DNA of 64,000 nt, taken from contig NZ_BDBB01000036.1 of assembly GCF_001612765.1 (NCBI RefSeq), positions 1-64,000 of the forward strand. The letters are read 5' to 3'. Numbering within the stretch: the stretch's first letter is position 1; every line of letters begins with the position of its first letter. The notes beneath the pieces are model-generated. The model did not search any database, had not been told where the DNA came from, and saw only the letters and a program-made list of their open reading frames with translations. Below are positions 9,260 to 18,003 of the stretch, piece after piece. The DNA is from Nocardia arthritidis NBRC 100137 (GTDB taxonomy: Bacteria; Actinomycetota; Actinomycetes; Mycobacteriales; Mycobacteriaceae). Made by a program: the position numbers and the translations under genes.

Positions 9260-9577
9260 AACCGATCCCTTATGTCTTCCTTTGAAATCTCTTAATTGAT
9301 TTATATCACCATAGATCTTAGAGTCGATTTATCCCACAAAACGGACCAAATGGTTTGGTCAAGATCGGGGAGATCGGTCATGGTTGTTCGCAACTCTTCA
9401 AGGCGTGACGTCGGCACGACGGTACGCCTGGCCGGCCGGCCGACTATCGGTAAATGGCGCCGTGGCCGCGATCGACAACGTTGCCCAGTGGCCGGCAACC
9501 CGATAGAGCCTCGACCGTCGAGCTTGGGACGTGGACCTCGGCGCCGTCAAAGGCTCATGCCGGTGAGGCGATAAGCC
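9260..9577. other. intergenic region between lysR and the DUF4254 gene
   Basis: It holds the LysR box at 9292-9308 and a related partial word (TCGATTTATCCC near 9322). From about 9360 the sequence becomes ordinary GC-rich DNA with no gene I can support. Confidence 0.4.
9292..9308. promoter_or_regulatory. LysR-type operator, copy 1
   Basis: TTAATTGATTTATATCA, 33 bases upstream of the LysR gene start. It contains an inverted repeat TGAT-N4-ATCA inside a T-N11-A box. The same 17 bases occur at 10589-10605. In a genome this GC-rich, an identical 17-base AT-rich word at two promoters is unlikely to be chance. Confidence 0.75.
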
Positions 9578-10126
9578 ATGTATCCGAACAGATATCAGCA
9601 AGCGAATTCACAGTCGGGCGACGAAAAGTCCTCGACCGGGACGGTACCGCTATTGGAGCCCGCAGATTTGTTGCGGGCAATCTCGGGCCACTGCTCCATC
9701 GCCTTGCCTCTAGTCCGGTGGGCTCGGGAGCTGGGCGATCTTCACGCGGAACTGATTCCATTCCGGCTCAACGGGGGCTCGCAGCCGAAGCGGGATGCCG
9801 ATCAACTTCGCTTGGGAATCGATGGGGTCGTGGGTGAGATCGACGCATGGGCGGCGCGCAATATTCAGCGGGCGAGAAGCGCACGCAAGCACACCCACTC
9901 ACTGGGCGAGGTGATCAGCCACATGGCTCGGTCCTACGCCGAGGCGTGGTGGATCGTGCTTCATTCGGCTGACGCCGAAACCTGGCATCGAGCATGGTTC
10001 CACTTGGGCGAGGCCCATGAGGGCTACGCAGAGTTGCTGAGAGCCCTGCGGGCACGGCATCTCCAATTGCCATTGGGGGCGTCAGCGTTCGGGGGAGCGC
10101 TCGATCGATGTCTGCGTGGAAGTTGA
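9578..10126 (+). CDS. DUF4254 family protein
   Basis: A 182-residue protein. The part from about residue 70 on (GVVGEIDAWAARNIQRA, HTHSLGEVISHMARSYAEAW, WHRAWFHLGEAHEGYAELLR) matches the pattern of DUF4254 proteins, common in Nocardia and relatives and probably all-helical. Function is unknown. The start is ATG at 9578 with GAGGCGATAA upstream. It stands alone between the LysR gene and the catabolic operon. Confidence 0.65.
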   Translation: MYPNRYQQANSQSGDEKSSTGTVPLLEPADLLRAISGHCSIALPLVRWARELGDLHAELIPFRLNGGSQPKRDADQLRLGIDGVVGEIDAWAARNIQRARSARKHTHSLGEVISHMARSYAEAWWIVLHSADAETWHRAWFHLGEAHEGYAELLRALRARHLQLPLGASAFGGALDRCLRGS

Positions 10127-10672
10127 AGACGACACGCTCCATGGCCGCCGAATGAGCAATAAAGCGAAGCCTATGCGGCTCGGGTGTCGACATCTACCGA
10201 ATTGGAGGATAGCGCTGGTAATAGTTCGGGAATCGTTCGGCTCGGGGTACGGAGATTCGGCACTCCTGCTGCCCGGCAACGACGCCGGTGACAGTCCACA
10301 GCGGCGTGGACTCCGAGGCATCCATGATCGAAAAGCGGTTCGGGCCGATCTACCACGCAACCCCACCTGCACGCGGATGTGGACGCTGCGACACCTGGAC
10401 GAACCGACCTCGGCGCCGGCTGTCAGCGAGCCAACTCGACGGCTTCCCTGATCAGATGCTTACCGGGAAGGGGCGGGTGACCTCCATCGCCGTGCGCAGC
10501 CTCGGCACCAGGGCGCGTCCTTGCCGGACAGAACCGGAGGGGCGGGCCAACGGCATAACCGTTGACTTATGGGGTCCCAGGAAAAGTGTTAATTGATTTA
10601 TATCATCCGACTTCTTATTGTCGGTTTACTTACGAAACGAGACAGCGATTTGTCGGTCGAGGAGGACCAATC
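10127..10672. other. intergenic region upstream of the catabolic operon
   Basis: No supported gene in about 460 bases, then the operon control region: LysR box at 10589-10605, a CCGAC-N8-GTCGG inverted repeat at 10607-10624, and a GGAGGACC ribosome binding site at 10661-10668. Confidence 0.55.
10589..10605. promoter_or_regulatory. LysR-type operator, copy 2 (operon promoter)
   Basis: The same 17 bases as at 9292-9308 (TTAATTGATTTATATCA), 68 bases upstream of the first gene of the catabolic operon. It is followed at once by a second inverted repeat. This ties the LysR protein to the operon starting at 10673. Confidence 0.75.
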
Positions 10673-11809
10673 ATGTCCATTTCCGATTCTCCTGCGCGGG
10701 ATATCGGCGTCGGGGTGCGGTTCGTCGCGCTGGCCGATCACCCATTGCCGACGCCGGCACCCTGGCCGCCGCTGAAGGTTTCTGCAGCCGAGATAGAGCA
10801 GGAAATTCAGCGCTTGGCCGAAGGGGAGCGTGGTCCGGACGGGCGGCGTGGGGGGTTGATCGTCCATCCTTGGTCGACTGCCCCTGGCCTGGGCCTGGCC
10901 CCTGGGGTGGACGTCACGATCGAGGTACTCAAACCCGGTGAGCGGACCGTGGCGGTACGCCGGAACTCCAGCCAGGTCGAGATCGGTGTGCGCGGTGGCG
11001 GCGTTGTTCAGGCAGGGGGACGCAATTTCCGCCTGGGCGAACTGGACATTTGCACCATTCCGTCGATGAAACCGTACCTGCATCACAATGACGGTAGCGA
11101 CCTTTGGGTGCGGCTGAGTTATTCCAATGCGCCCCTTCTGACGAAGCTCGGTGTTCATTACGCCGAGCAACTACCAGCGGACGCCGCCACGCAATCGTTG
11201 GGGAACGAAAACCCCGGGCCGAACGAGGGCTACACTCGCGAAACTGCGCCGGACTTTCCGATCTCCGACTCCGGTGCCCGGTTGCGTGGTTACGAATTCC
11301 TGGTGGATATCGAAGCCGTGCCGAATGGTGCCTTGCATTGGCCGTGGGCGGATGTGTCGCAGCATCTATCCAGTGAGGTCGGCGACGGCAAACGCACGAT
11401 TATGGCGCTGTATAACCCTGCGACGGGACGGCGCCAAGGCGCCACCCACAGCTTCTTCGTTACCGCGGCCCGCATGCCCGCCGGCACGCCCGCTCGACGC
11501 GTCGGTAGCGGACACCGGCACAGCTCGGTCGCGATCAACTACCACTTCGCCGGTGCCGGTTCCAGCGTCGTCGATGATCAAGAAATCGAATGGAGTGCAG
11601 GCGATCTGCTGCTGTCTGCCCCTGGCTGGCGGGAGCATTCGCACCATCCTGGGCCGGAGGGCTTCGGCATCTTCACCGTGCAGGACCATCCGCTGCAGAT
11701 CGCGATGGAGTCGCTGATCTGGCAGGAAGACATGACCGGACCGATCCTCACTCTTGGCGCTGAGGCGGGCCAGACCGGCTACGTCGGACCACGTGAAGCC
11801 GGCGACTGA
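10673..11809 (+). CDS. bicupin protein, gentisate 1,2-dioxygenase-like
   Basis: A 378-residue cupin protein. The C-terminal cupin (about 285-345) has HRHSSVAINYHFAGAGSSVV and then SAGDLLLSAPGWREHSHH, the two metal-binding motifs of the gentisate/salicylate 1,2-dioxygenase family. The N-terminal half (about 70-160) contains a weaker cupin. By family it would be a cytoplasmic Fe(II) ring-cleavage dioxygenase, but overall similarity looks moderate and another cupin reaction is possible. The start is ATG at 10673, eight bases after GGAGGACC begins to end; it is the first gene of the operon and directly behind the LysR box. Confidence 0.7.
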   Translation: MSISDSPARDIGVGVRFVALADHPLPTPAPWPPLKVSAAEIEQEIQRLAEGERGPDGRRGGLIVHPWSTAPGLGLAPGVDVTIEVLKPGERTVAVRRNSSQVEIGVRGGGVVQAGGRNFRLGELDICTIPSMKPYLHHNDGSDLWVRLSYSNAPLLTKLGVHYAEQLPADAATQSLGNENPGPNEGYTRETAPDFPISDSGARLRGYEFLVDIEAVPNGALHWPWADVSQHLSSEVGDGKRTIMALYNPATGRRQGATHSFFVTAARMPAGTPARRVGSGHRHSSVAINYHFAGAGSSVVDDQEIEWSAGDLLLSAPGWREHSHHPGPEGFGIFTVQDHPLQIAMESLIWQEDMTGPILTLGAEAGQTGYVGPREAGD

Positions 11810-11863
11810 CGAGACGACATTCCCGTGTGTAGTTCCCCTTTCTCAACTGTTTAAGGAACCAAC

Positions 11864-13972
11864 GTGGCTTCCATCCTCGGAATTGACATCGGTGGCACGT
11901 TCACCGACGCGTTTCTCGGTGACGACAAAGGCAATGTCACCACGGCCAAGGTGCCGTCCACGCCGCCGAACTTCGCCGAAGGGCTGCTCAACGCGGTCGA
12001 CGAGATCGGTCGCAAGCTCGGACGACCCCGCGAGAAGGCGCTGGCGGATGTGGACTTCATTTGCCATGGCACCACTGCGGCGCTCAACGCTCTGGTCACG
12101 GGCAACGTGGCCCGGGTCGGTCTGCTCACCACCAAGGGCCACCGCGACTCGATCTACATCATGAACGTCGAGGGCCGCTATGCCGGGCTGGGCTCGCACG
12201 AGATCCAGGACGTGACCGGCACCCGCAAGCCTCCGCCGCTGATCCCGAAGCGGATGGTCAAGGAGATCACCGAACGCATCGACTACCAGGGTGAAGTCGT
12301 TGTCCCGCTTGACGAGGAGGTAGCGCGCAGCGCCATCCGGGAACTGCTCGCCGAAGGCGTCGACGCGATCGCGGTGAGCTTACTGTGGTCATTCGTCAAC
12401 CCGGAGCACGAGCAGCGGCTGCGGAAACTGGTCGAGCAGGAGTCGCCGGCCACCTACGTGTGCCTGTCCAGCGAAGTGGCGCCGAAGATCCGCGAATACA
12501 CACGCACGGTCACCACAGTGATGAACGCACAAGTCGGCCCGACGCTACGGGACTATCTCGCCCCGCTGCAGGACGAGCTGGCCGCGCGCGGGTTGAGTGG
12601 GCCGCTGATGGTGATGCAAGGAAGCGGTGGAAGCGTCTCCGCGCAGAACGCGCCCGCGCAGGCGATCACCACGATCGGCTCGGTGCTCACCGGCGGAGTC
12701 GTCGGCGCCCGCAACCTCGGACAGCTGCTGGGACATCGCAACATCATTACCTCCGACATCGGCGGCACCACCTTTCTGGTCGGCCTGGTCGTCGACGGCG
12801 AGCCGGTGTTCGCCAACACGACAACGTTGAACCAGTTCACGATCAGCACGCCGATGATGAAGGTGACCTCCATAGGGTCGGGTGGCGGTGCGATCGCGTG
12901 GCTGGACGGCAGTAATTTGCGGGTGGGTCCGCGCAGCGCGGGTGCTCGTCCGGGACCGGCGTGTTATGGGCAGGACGGATCCGAACCGACGGTCACCGAC
13001 GCCAACTTGGTGCTGGGCATCCTCGACCCGGATACCTTCGCCGAAGGTACCCGCAAACTCGACGTCGAGCGCGCCCGGCAGGCAATCGGCAGCCATATCG
13101 CAGAACCGTTGGGGCTCGGGGTCGAGGAGGCCGCGGCGGCGATCTTCGAGATCCAGAACGCGCAGACCGCCGACCTGCTGCGCAGCGTGGTCGTCGGGCA
13201 AGGGCACGATCCGCGGGATTTCGTCCTGTACGCCTTCGGCGGCGGCGGTCCCGCGCACTGCTTCGCCTACGGTGGCGACCTCGGGATCCAGGAGATCTAC
13301 ATCCCGCTGGGCGACACCAACGCCTTCTCCGCCTATGGGCTGACCACCTCCGATGTGGTGCTGTCCGCGGAGATGTCGGACCCGGCCTCTCACCCGTTCG
13401 ACGCCTCCCGGGTGCACCGCCAGTTCGACGAACTGGAACAGACGCTGAACGAGCGCCTCAACGCACAGGGTATGCCCTTCACCGAGATCGAAATGCGTCG
13501 CGAACTCGACATCCGCTACACCGCGCAAATGTTCGAAGTACCCACCCCGGTGCGTGCGGGCGAACTCGGTGAGGGGGACATGGAGCAGGTAATCGCCGAC
13601 TTCGAGGCGCTCTACGCCAAGCTCTTCGGCACAGGCACCGGCTACCGCGACGCCGGTTACCAGCTGATCAACCACCGCGTTTTCGGCATCGGCCGAGTCG
13701 GCTTCAAACCACAACTGCCCACGCTGGCCGAAATCGCACCCCCAGATGCCGGCGCCACCGTTCGGGGCACCCGGCCGGTGTTTCTGGACTCCCGCCTCGG
13801 CTGGGAGGACACCGCCATCTACGACTATCAGCAGCTCACCCACGGGCACACACTGACCGGTCCCGCCATTGTCGAAGCAGGCACCACCACGGTAGTCGTA
13901 CCTCGTGGCGGGACCGCACGTGTCGACGCACTGCGCAACATCGTTCTCCACCTCGACGACCGGAGGTCGTGA
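11864..13972 (+). CDS. hydantoinase A/acetone carboxylase beta-type subunit
   Basis: A 702-residue protein of the hydantoinase A/N-methylhydantoinase A/acetone carboxylase beta family. The N terminus carries the ASKHA phosphate-binding motif (GIDIGGTFTDAFLGDD); the central domain has TSDIGGTTFLVGL and SIGSGGGAIAWLDG, with PRSAGARPGPACYGQDGSEP further on. The family uses ATP to open a cyclic amide or activate a ketone or carboxylate. Start is GTG at 11864 after AAGGAACC. Its stop overlaps the start of the B subunit gene. The adjoining Cys-rich small gene points to a carboxylase-like three-subunit enzyme rather than a simple hydantoinase. Confidence 0.88.
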   Translation: MASILGIDIGGTFTDAFLGDDKGNVTTAKVPSTPPNFAEGLLNAVDEIGRKLGRPREKALADVDFICHGTTAALNALVTGNVARVGLLTTKGHRDSIYIMNVEGRYAGLGSHEIQDVTGTRKPPPLIPKRMVKEITERIDYQGEVVVPLDEEVARSAIRELLAEGVDAIAVSLLWSFVNPEHEQRLRKLVEQESPATYVCLSSEVAPKIREYTRTVTTVMNAQVGPTLRDYLAPLQDELAARGLSGPLMVMQGSGGSVSAQNAPAQAITTIGSVLTGGVVGARNLGQLLGHRNIITSDIGGTTFLVGLVVDGEPVFANTTTLNQFTISTPMMKVTSIGSGGGAIAWLDGSNLRVGPRSAGARPGPACYGQDGSEPTVTDANLVLGILDPDTFAEGTRKLDVERARQAIGSHIAEPLGLGVEEAAAAIFEIQNAQTADLLRSVVVGQGHDPRDFVLYAFGGGGPAHCFAYGGDLGIQEIYIPLGDTNAFSAYGLTTSDVVLSAEMSDPASHPFDASRVHRQFDELEQTLNERLNAQGMPFTEIEMRRELDIRYTAQMFEVPTPVRAGELGEGDMEQVIADFEALYAKLFGTGTGYRDAGYQLINHRVFGIGRVGFKPQLPTLAEIAPPDAGATVRGTRPVFLDSRLGWEDTAIYDYQQLTHGHTLTGPAIVEAGTTTVVVPRGGTARVDALRNIVLHLDDRRS

Positions 13973-15945
13973 TGTCTCCCCAGCCTCTAACGCCGGTGCC
14001 CGGTTCGGAAGTGTTCCAGAGTCGGCCCTACACCCGCGAGCAGATCCGCGCCGACCTGCCCTCCAGCCTCGAGCTGTATCCGACCGACCTCGATGACGAC
14101 GTCCCACCGCTGACCTACGAAGTGGTTCGCAACCGCATCTACGCCATCACCGACCTGATGGGCGATGCGCTGCGGCGTATGAGCGGTTCGCTGGCGGTCA
14201 CCGACACCAATGACTTCGACGTCGCCCTGACCGACCCATACGGAAACATCGTCCAGGTAGGTCCCTACAACACCCAACTGGTCGCCTCCATCGGCTTGGC
14301 CATCGGATGGATCCTGCGCAACCGCGCCGACAACCCCGGCATCGAGCCCGGCGATATGTTCCTGTGCAGCGACCCGTGGGTCGGCGGCGGCCTGCACCAG
14401 AACGACGTCGCGTTGTTCGCACCGCTGTTCCATGACGGTGCACTCTTCGGGTGGACCGCCGCGGTCGCCCACCAGCTCGACGTCGGCGGTGTCAGCCCAG
14501 GTAGCTGGACGCCGCGCGCCCAAGACGTGTTCTGGGAGTCGTTGCCGATGCCGCCGGTGAAACTCGTGCGTGAGGGCCGCATCCAGCGCGACGCGGAGCA
14601 GGCCTACCTGCGCCGTTCCCGCATGCCCGAGCTGGTGGGATTGGATCTACGGGCCAAGGTGGGTGCCAACCTCGTCGGCCACGAACGGCTGGCCGCGCTG
14701 CTGGACAAGTTCGGCGGAGAGACGGTGCAGAAGGTGATGCAACGCCAGATGCGCGAGGCCGAGCAACGGCTGCGCGACAAGCTCGCAGCTATCCCCGACG
14801 GCACCTGGAACGCGATCAACTATCAAGAACAGTCCGGCACGGGCGACCGCGGTCTGCACGCGATTCGGCTGACGCTGACCAAGAGCGGCAGCGACCTGCT
14901 GTTCGACTTCACCGGTACCGACCCCCAGTCGGGCATGATCAACTGCACCTACACCGGCCTCTACGGCGGCATTCTGTCGGCGCTGATGCCGCTGCTGTGC
15001 GGTGATATCCCCTGGGCGCCAGGCGGATTGATGCGGTGCGTGAGCATCATCAGCGAACCGGGCACCCTCAACAACGCGACTTTTCCCGCCGCGGTCGGTA
15101 AGGGCTCGGTGGCCTCGTCGTGGACCACCACCAATGTAGCCATCGAATGCTTGTCGCAGATGCTGGACACCCACGAGACGACGCGGCCGTCGGTGGCCAG
15201 TGTGTGTTGCGGCGGTTGGGATCTCAGCGTGCTTGCAGGCTTGAACCAGCACGGCGCCCCGTTCGCCAGCGCGATCTTGGAGCCGATGGCGGGCGGGTTC
15301 GGGGCGGGCACCGACCACGACGGCGTGGACACCGGCGGTCTGGTGTTCATCCCGATGGGCAAGATCCCCGACGTCGAGATTAACGAGTTCACCATGCCGC
15401 TGCTGTATCTGTGGCGACGAGAGGAAACCGACTCTGGCGGGCCTGGCCGCCATCGCGGCGGGCTGTCGGGCAGCGTCGCGTTCACCCCACACCGCAGCCC
15501 AGCGCCTATATTTCACGTCATCTCCGGGTCCGGGAAGGCCGTCGCGATGAACCGCGGCCTGGCCGGCGGGCACCCAGGCGCCACACAGGAGGACCTGCGT
15601 GTGCGTGGCACCGATATCGAAGCCCGGCTGGCGGACGGCGCGATGCCCAGCACTGTCGAAGACGTCGGTGGGACCATCGAATTCGCCAGTAACCAGGAAG
15701 AGAGTGTCCTGATGCCCGGCGACGTATACGTGATGCGCTGGCAAGCCGGCGGCGGTTACGGCGACCCCATCCACCGTGACCCCGAACAGGTCGCCGCCGA
15801 CGTGGCCGAGTTGAAGGTGTCCCCCGCGGCCGCGCGCGACGTCTATGGCGTCGTGCTCACCGCCGACAACACCGTCGACCACACCGCTACCGACGCGCAG
15901 CGCCGCGCGATCCGAGCCGAAAGGAAAAGTCGTGTCCACGCCTGA
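13972..15945 (+). CDS. hydantoinase B/acetone carboxylase alpha-type subunit
   Basis: A 657-residue hydantoinase B/oxoprolinase-family subunit. It contains AITDLMGDALRRMSGSLAVT, DTNDFDVALTDPYGNIVQVG and FLCSDPWVGGGLHQNDVALF, which are typical of the family, and a Gly-rich C-terminal part (MRWQAGGGYGDPIHRDPEQV). It partners the A subunit encoded just upstream, with start/stop overlap (TGATG). In acetone and acetophenone carboxylases this subunit acts with the ATPase subunit to carboxylate a phosphorylated enolate; in hydantoinases it hydrolyses the ring. Which applies here is open. Confidence 0.87.
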   Translation: MSPQPLTPVPGSEVFQSRPYTREQIRADLPSSLELYPTDLDDDVPPLTYEVVRNRIYAITDLMGDALRRMSGSLAVTDTNDFDVALTDPYGNIVQVGPYNTQLVASIGLAIGWILRNRADNPGIEPGDMFLCSDPWVGGGLHQNDVALFAPLFHDGALFGWTAAVAHQLDVGGVSPGSWTPRAQDVFWESLPMPPVKLVREGRIQRDAEQAYLRRSRMPELVGLDLRAKVGANLVGHERLAALLDKFGGETVQKVMQRQMREAEQRLRDKLAAIPDGTWNAINYQEQSGTGDRGLHAIRLTLTKSGSDLLFDFTGTDPQSGMINCTYTGLYGGILSALMPLLCGDIPWAPGGLMRCVSIISEPGTLNNATFPAAVGKGSVASSWTTTNVAIECLSQMLDTHETTRPSVASVCCGGWDLSVLAGLNQHGAPFASAILEPMAGGFGAGTDHDGVDTGGLVFIPMGKIPDVEINEFTMPLLYLWRREETDSGGPGRHRGGLSGSVAFTPHRSPAPIFHVISGSGKAVAMNRGLAGGHPGATQEDLRVRGTDIEARLADGAMPSTVEDVGGTIEFASNQEESVLMPGDVYVMRWQAGGGYGDPIHRDPEQVAADVAELKVSPAAARDVYGVVLTADNTVDHTATDAQRRAIRAERKSRVHA

Positions 15946-16222
15946 ACAGATCGTCGACGACAACATCGTGCAGCGCGTCATCGACGGCGCCGCCCGCTAC
16001 ATGTGCCGGCACTGTGGCGCCGACATCTCCACGGCAGGGCCGCGCTGGCGGGAGGAGGTTGCGACCGTGTATCAGGGCGGGCCCAGCAGCGCCGGACCGC
16101 ACCTGAACGACAATGCCCGCCACTATCTCGACGTGGATGTGGTTGTGCGGCAGGGGTATTGCTCGGGATGCTTCACCACGCTGTTCACCGAAACCGCACC
16201 CACGCAGGCGGTGCAACGATGA
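15932..16222 (+). CDS. small Cys-rich subunit, acetone carboxylase gamma-like
   Basis: A 96-residue protein starting with GTG at 15932 (AAGGAAAAG upstream, inside the end of the B gene). It has CRHCGADIS near residue 27 and YCSGCFTTLF near residue 79, a pair of Cys-x2-Cys motifs suited to bind Zn. The size and Cys pattern resemble the small gamma subunit of acetone carboxylases and small subunits of acetophenone carboxylase. Similarity is by motif only. It overlaps the following epimerase gene by ATGA, so it is part of the same translational chain. Confidence 0.65.
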   Translation: MSTPEQIVDDNIVQRVIDGAARYMCRHCGADISTAGPRWREEVATVYQGGPSSAGPHLNDNARHYLDVDVVVRQGYCSGCFTTLFTETAPTQAVQR

Positions 16223-17211
16223 AGGTACTGGTTACCGGAGGGCTTGGCGTCAACGGCGCATGGACGGTGCGGCGACTGCTGAACGAGGGCCACGACGTCG
16301 TGGTCATGGACACCCGCCCGGAGTTCGATCTGTTGCCTGACATTCGCGATAACTTCGAATTCACCCAGCACGACCTGCGCGACGTCGACGGCCTCACTGA
16401 ACTTATGGCCAGCCGCCGCATCGACGCCGTCGCCCACCTCGCGGCGATGGTGGGCCTGCCGGCCGACCTCTACCAAGCGTTCGCGATCAACGCCCAAGGC
16501 AGCGTCGGCGTGCTCGAGGCAGCGCATCGCGCCGGTGTGCGACGGGTCGTGTACACCAGCTCGAAGGCGGTGTACGCACCCATCGTCGGCAAGTACGCGC
16601 ACCCCGGCTACGAGCCTGTCCCGGAGGACTATCCGCGCGGCCCGACACCGGGCCTGCGTGCCTACGGGGCCTCGAAAATCCTCAGCGAGGAGGCAGGCCA
16701 GGTCTACGCCGAACGGTACGGCCTCGAATTCGTCGCATTGCGCTTCGGCCTGATCTACGGCCCCGGCAAGAAGGCACGCCACGGCCCGATCGGGCTGCAC
16801 AGCCGCATCATCGAAAACGCACTCCTCGGCCATCCCACCACCGTCACGCACGGGGGCGACCAGGGTGACGACATGATGTACACCAAGGACGTCGCCCAAG
16901 CCGTCACCAAGGCATGCACCGCGCAGCTGGGCACATGGGTGTACAACATCGGTACCGGCCGAGTCGCGACATTGCATGATTTAGCCGCCGCGGTGCGCAT
17001 CCGATTCCCCGACGCGTCCATCAACATCGGACCCGGGTTCGAGTTTCTCGGGATCGGCCCCGTCCACTGCGTCATGGACATCAGCCGCGCGCAACGAGAT
17101 CTGGGTTATGCGCCCGAGTACGACCTGAAGGCCGGTGTCGACGACTATGTCGAATCCATCGGGCAACTCGGTTTACAACCGCAGGCGCAGTCCACCGAAA
17201 GTTCTTGGTGA
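16219..17211 (+). CDS. NAD-dependent epimerase/dehydratase family protein
   Basis: A 330-residue extended short-chain dehydrogenase. GGLGVNG at residues 7-13 is the NAD-binding glycine motif, the S/T-Y-K site is TSSKAV then YGASK (about 156-160), and RFGLIYGPG and NIGTG follow as in UDP-sugar epimerases. Start is ATG at 16219, overlapping the previous stop. In a catabolic operon it may act as a dehydrogenase or dehydratase on a hydroxylated intermediate rather than on a nucleotide sugar; that is inference. Confidence 0.85.
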   Translation: MKVLVTGGLGVNGAWTVRRLLNEGHDVVVMDTRPEFDLLPDIRDNFEFTQHDLRDVDGLTELMASRRIDAVAHLAAMVGLPADLYQAFAINAQGSVGVLEAAHRAGVRRVVYTSSKAVYAPIVGKYAHPGYEPVPEDYPRGPTPGLRAYGASKILSEEAGQVYAERYGLEFVALRFGLIYGPGKKARHGPIGLHSRIIENALLGHPTTVTHGGDQGDDMMYTKDVAQAVTKACTAQLGTWVYNIGTGRVATLHDLAAAVRIRFPDASINIGPGFEFLGIGPVHCVMDISRAQRDLGYAPEYDLKAGVDDYVESIGQLGLQPQAQSTESSW

Positions 17212-17214
17212 TTA

Positions 17215-18003
17215 GTGAAAATCGCACGATTCCGCACTGATGCAGGCCTCGCCGCCACCGGCGTCGTCGACGGCGACAACGTCATCGAGATGCAGGATGG
17301 CCCCTTCGTGCCGCGGCGGCACCGGCTCGACGAGATCACGCTGCTGCCACCGATAGGCGACCACGCCAAGATCATCTGCGTCGGGTTCAACTACGCACCC
17401 CACGCACAGGAGACCGGTGTCGAACTGCCGACCCGCCCGACGTTGTTCACACGATTCCCCGACAGCGTCGTCGGGCACGATGCCCCGATCCTCCGTCCGG
17501 GCGACAGCGACTGCTTCGACTGGGAGGGGGAAGTCGCGGTCGTCATCGGACGCCCGGCGCGGCGCGTACCGCCGCGCCGGGCACTCGACCACATCGCGGG
17601 ATTCACCTGCTTCGCCGACAACAGCATCCGGGACTGGCAGCAACACTCATCGCAGGCCACCGCAGGCAAGAACTGGTCAGCCACCGGCGCGTGCGGGCCA
17701 TGGCTGGTCACACCCGACGAACTCGGTCACGGCGCGGACCTGAAGATCCGCACCATGGTCAACGGCATTGTCGTGCAGGATGATACAACGGCGCACTTGA
17801 CATTCTCCGTCGCCGATCTCCTCGCCTACGTCAGCACCTTCACGCCGCTCGAGCCTGGCGATGTGATCGCCACCGGGACCCCCGCTGGAATCGGGCACCG
17901 CAAGAACCCTCCGCAGTACCTGGCCGCCGGTGATGTTGTGGAGGTCGAGGTCTCTGGCATCGGCACCCTCCGCAACGAGGTAGTCGAAGAAGTAATGGCA
18001 TGA
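17215..18003 (+). CDS. fumarylacetoacetate hydrolase family protein
   Basis: A 262-residue FAH-family protein. The core has CVGFNYAPHAQETG, then DWEGEVAVVIGRPARRV with the metal-binding acids, FTCFADNSIRDWQ and GDVIATGTPAGIGHRKNP. The family includes fumarylpyruvate hydrolase, 2-oxo-hept-3-ene-dioate hydratase and acylpyruvases, which cleave or hydrate ring-fission products. With a gentisate dioxygenase-like protein encoded at the start of the operon, hydrolysis of a ring-cleavage product is a fair hypothesis. GTG start; its stop overlaps the next start (ATGA). Confidence 0.87.
   Translation: MKIARFRTDAGLAATGVVDGDNVIEMQDGPFVPRRHRLDEITLLPPIGDHAKIICVGFNYAPHAQETGVELPTRPTLFTRFPDSVVGHDAPILRPGDSDCFDWEGEVAVVIGRPARRVPPRRALDHIAGFTCFADNSIRDWQQHSSQATAGKNWSATGACGPWLVTPDELGHGADLKIRTMVNGIVVQDDTTAHLTFSVADLLAYVSTFTPLEPGDVIATGTPAGIGHRKNPPQYLAAGDVVEVEVSGIGTLRNEVVEEVMA

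Noticed and set aside
12545..14107. 520-residue minus-strand open frame
   Set aside because: It is the antisense shadow of the hydantoinase A gene; composition lacks any domain, while the plus strand encodes a full family protein.
14647..15981. 444-residue minus-strand open frame
   Set aside because: Antisense to the hydantoinase B gene; no motif.
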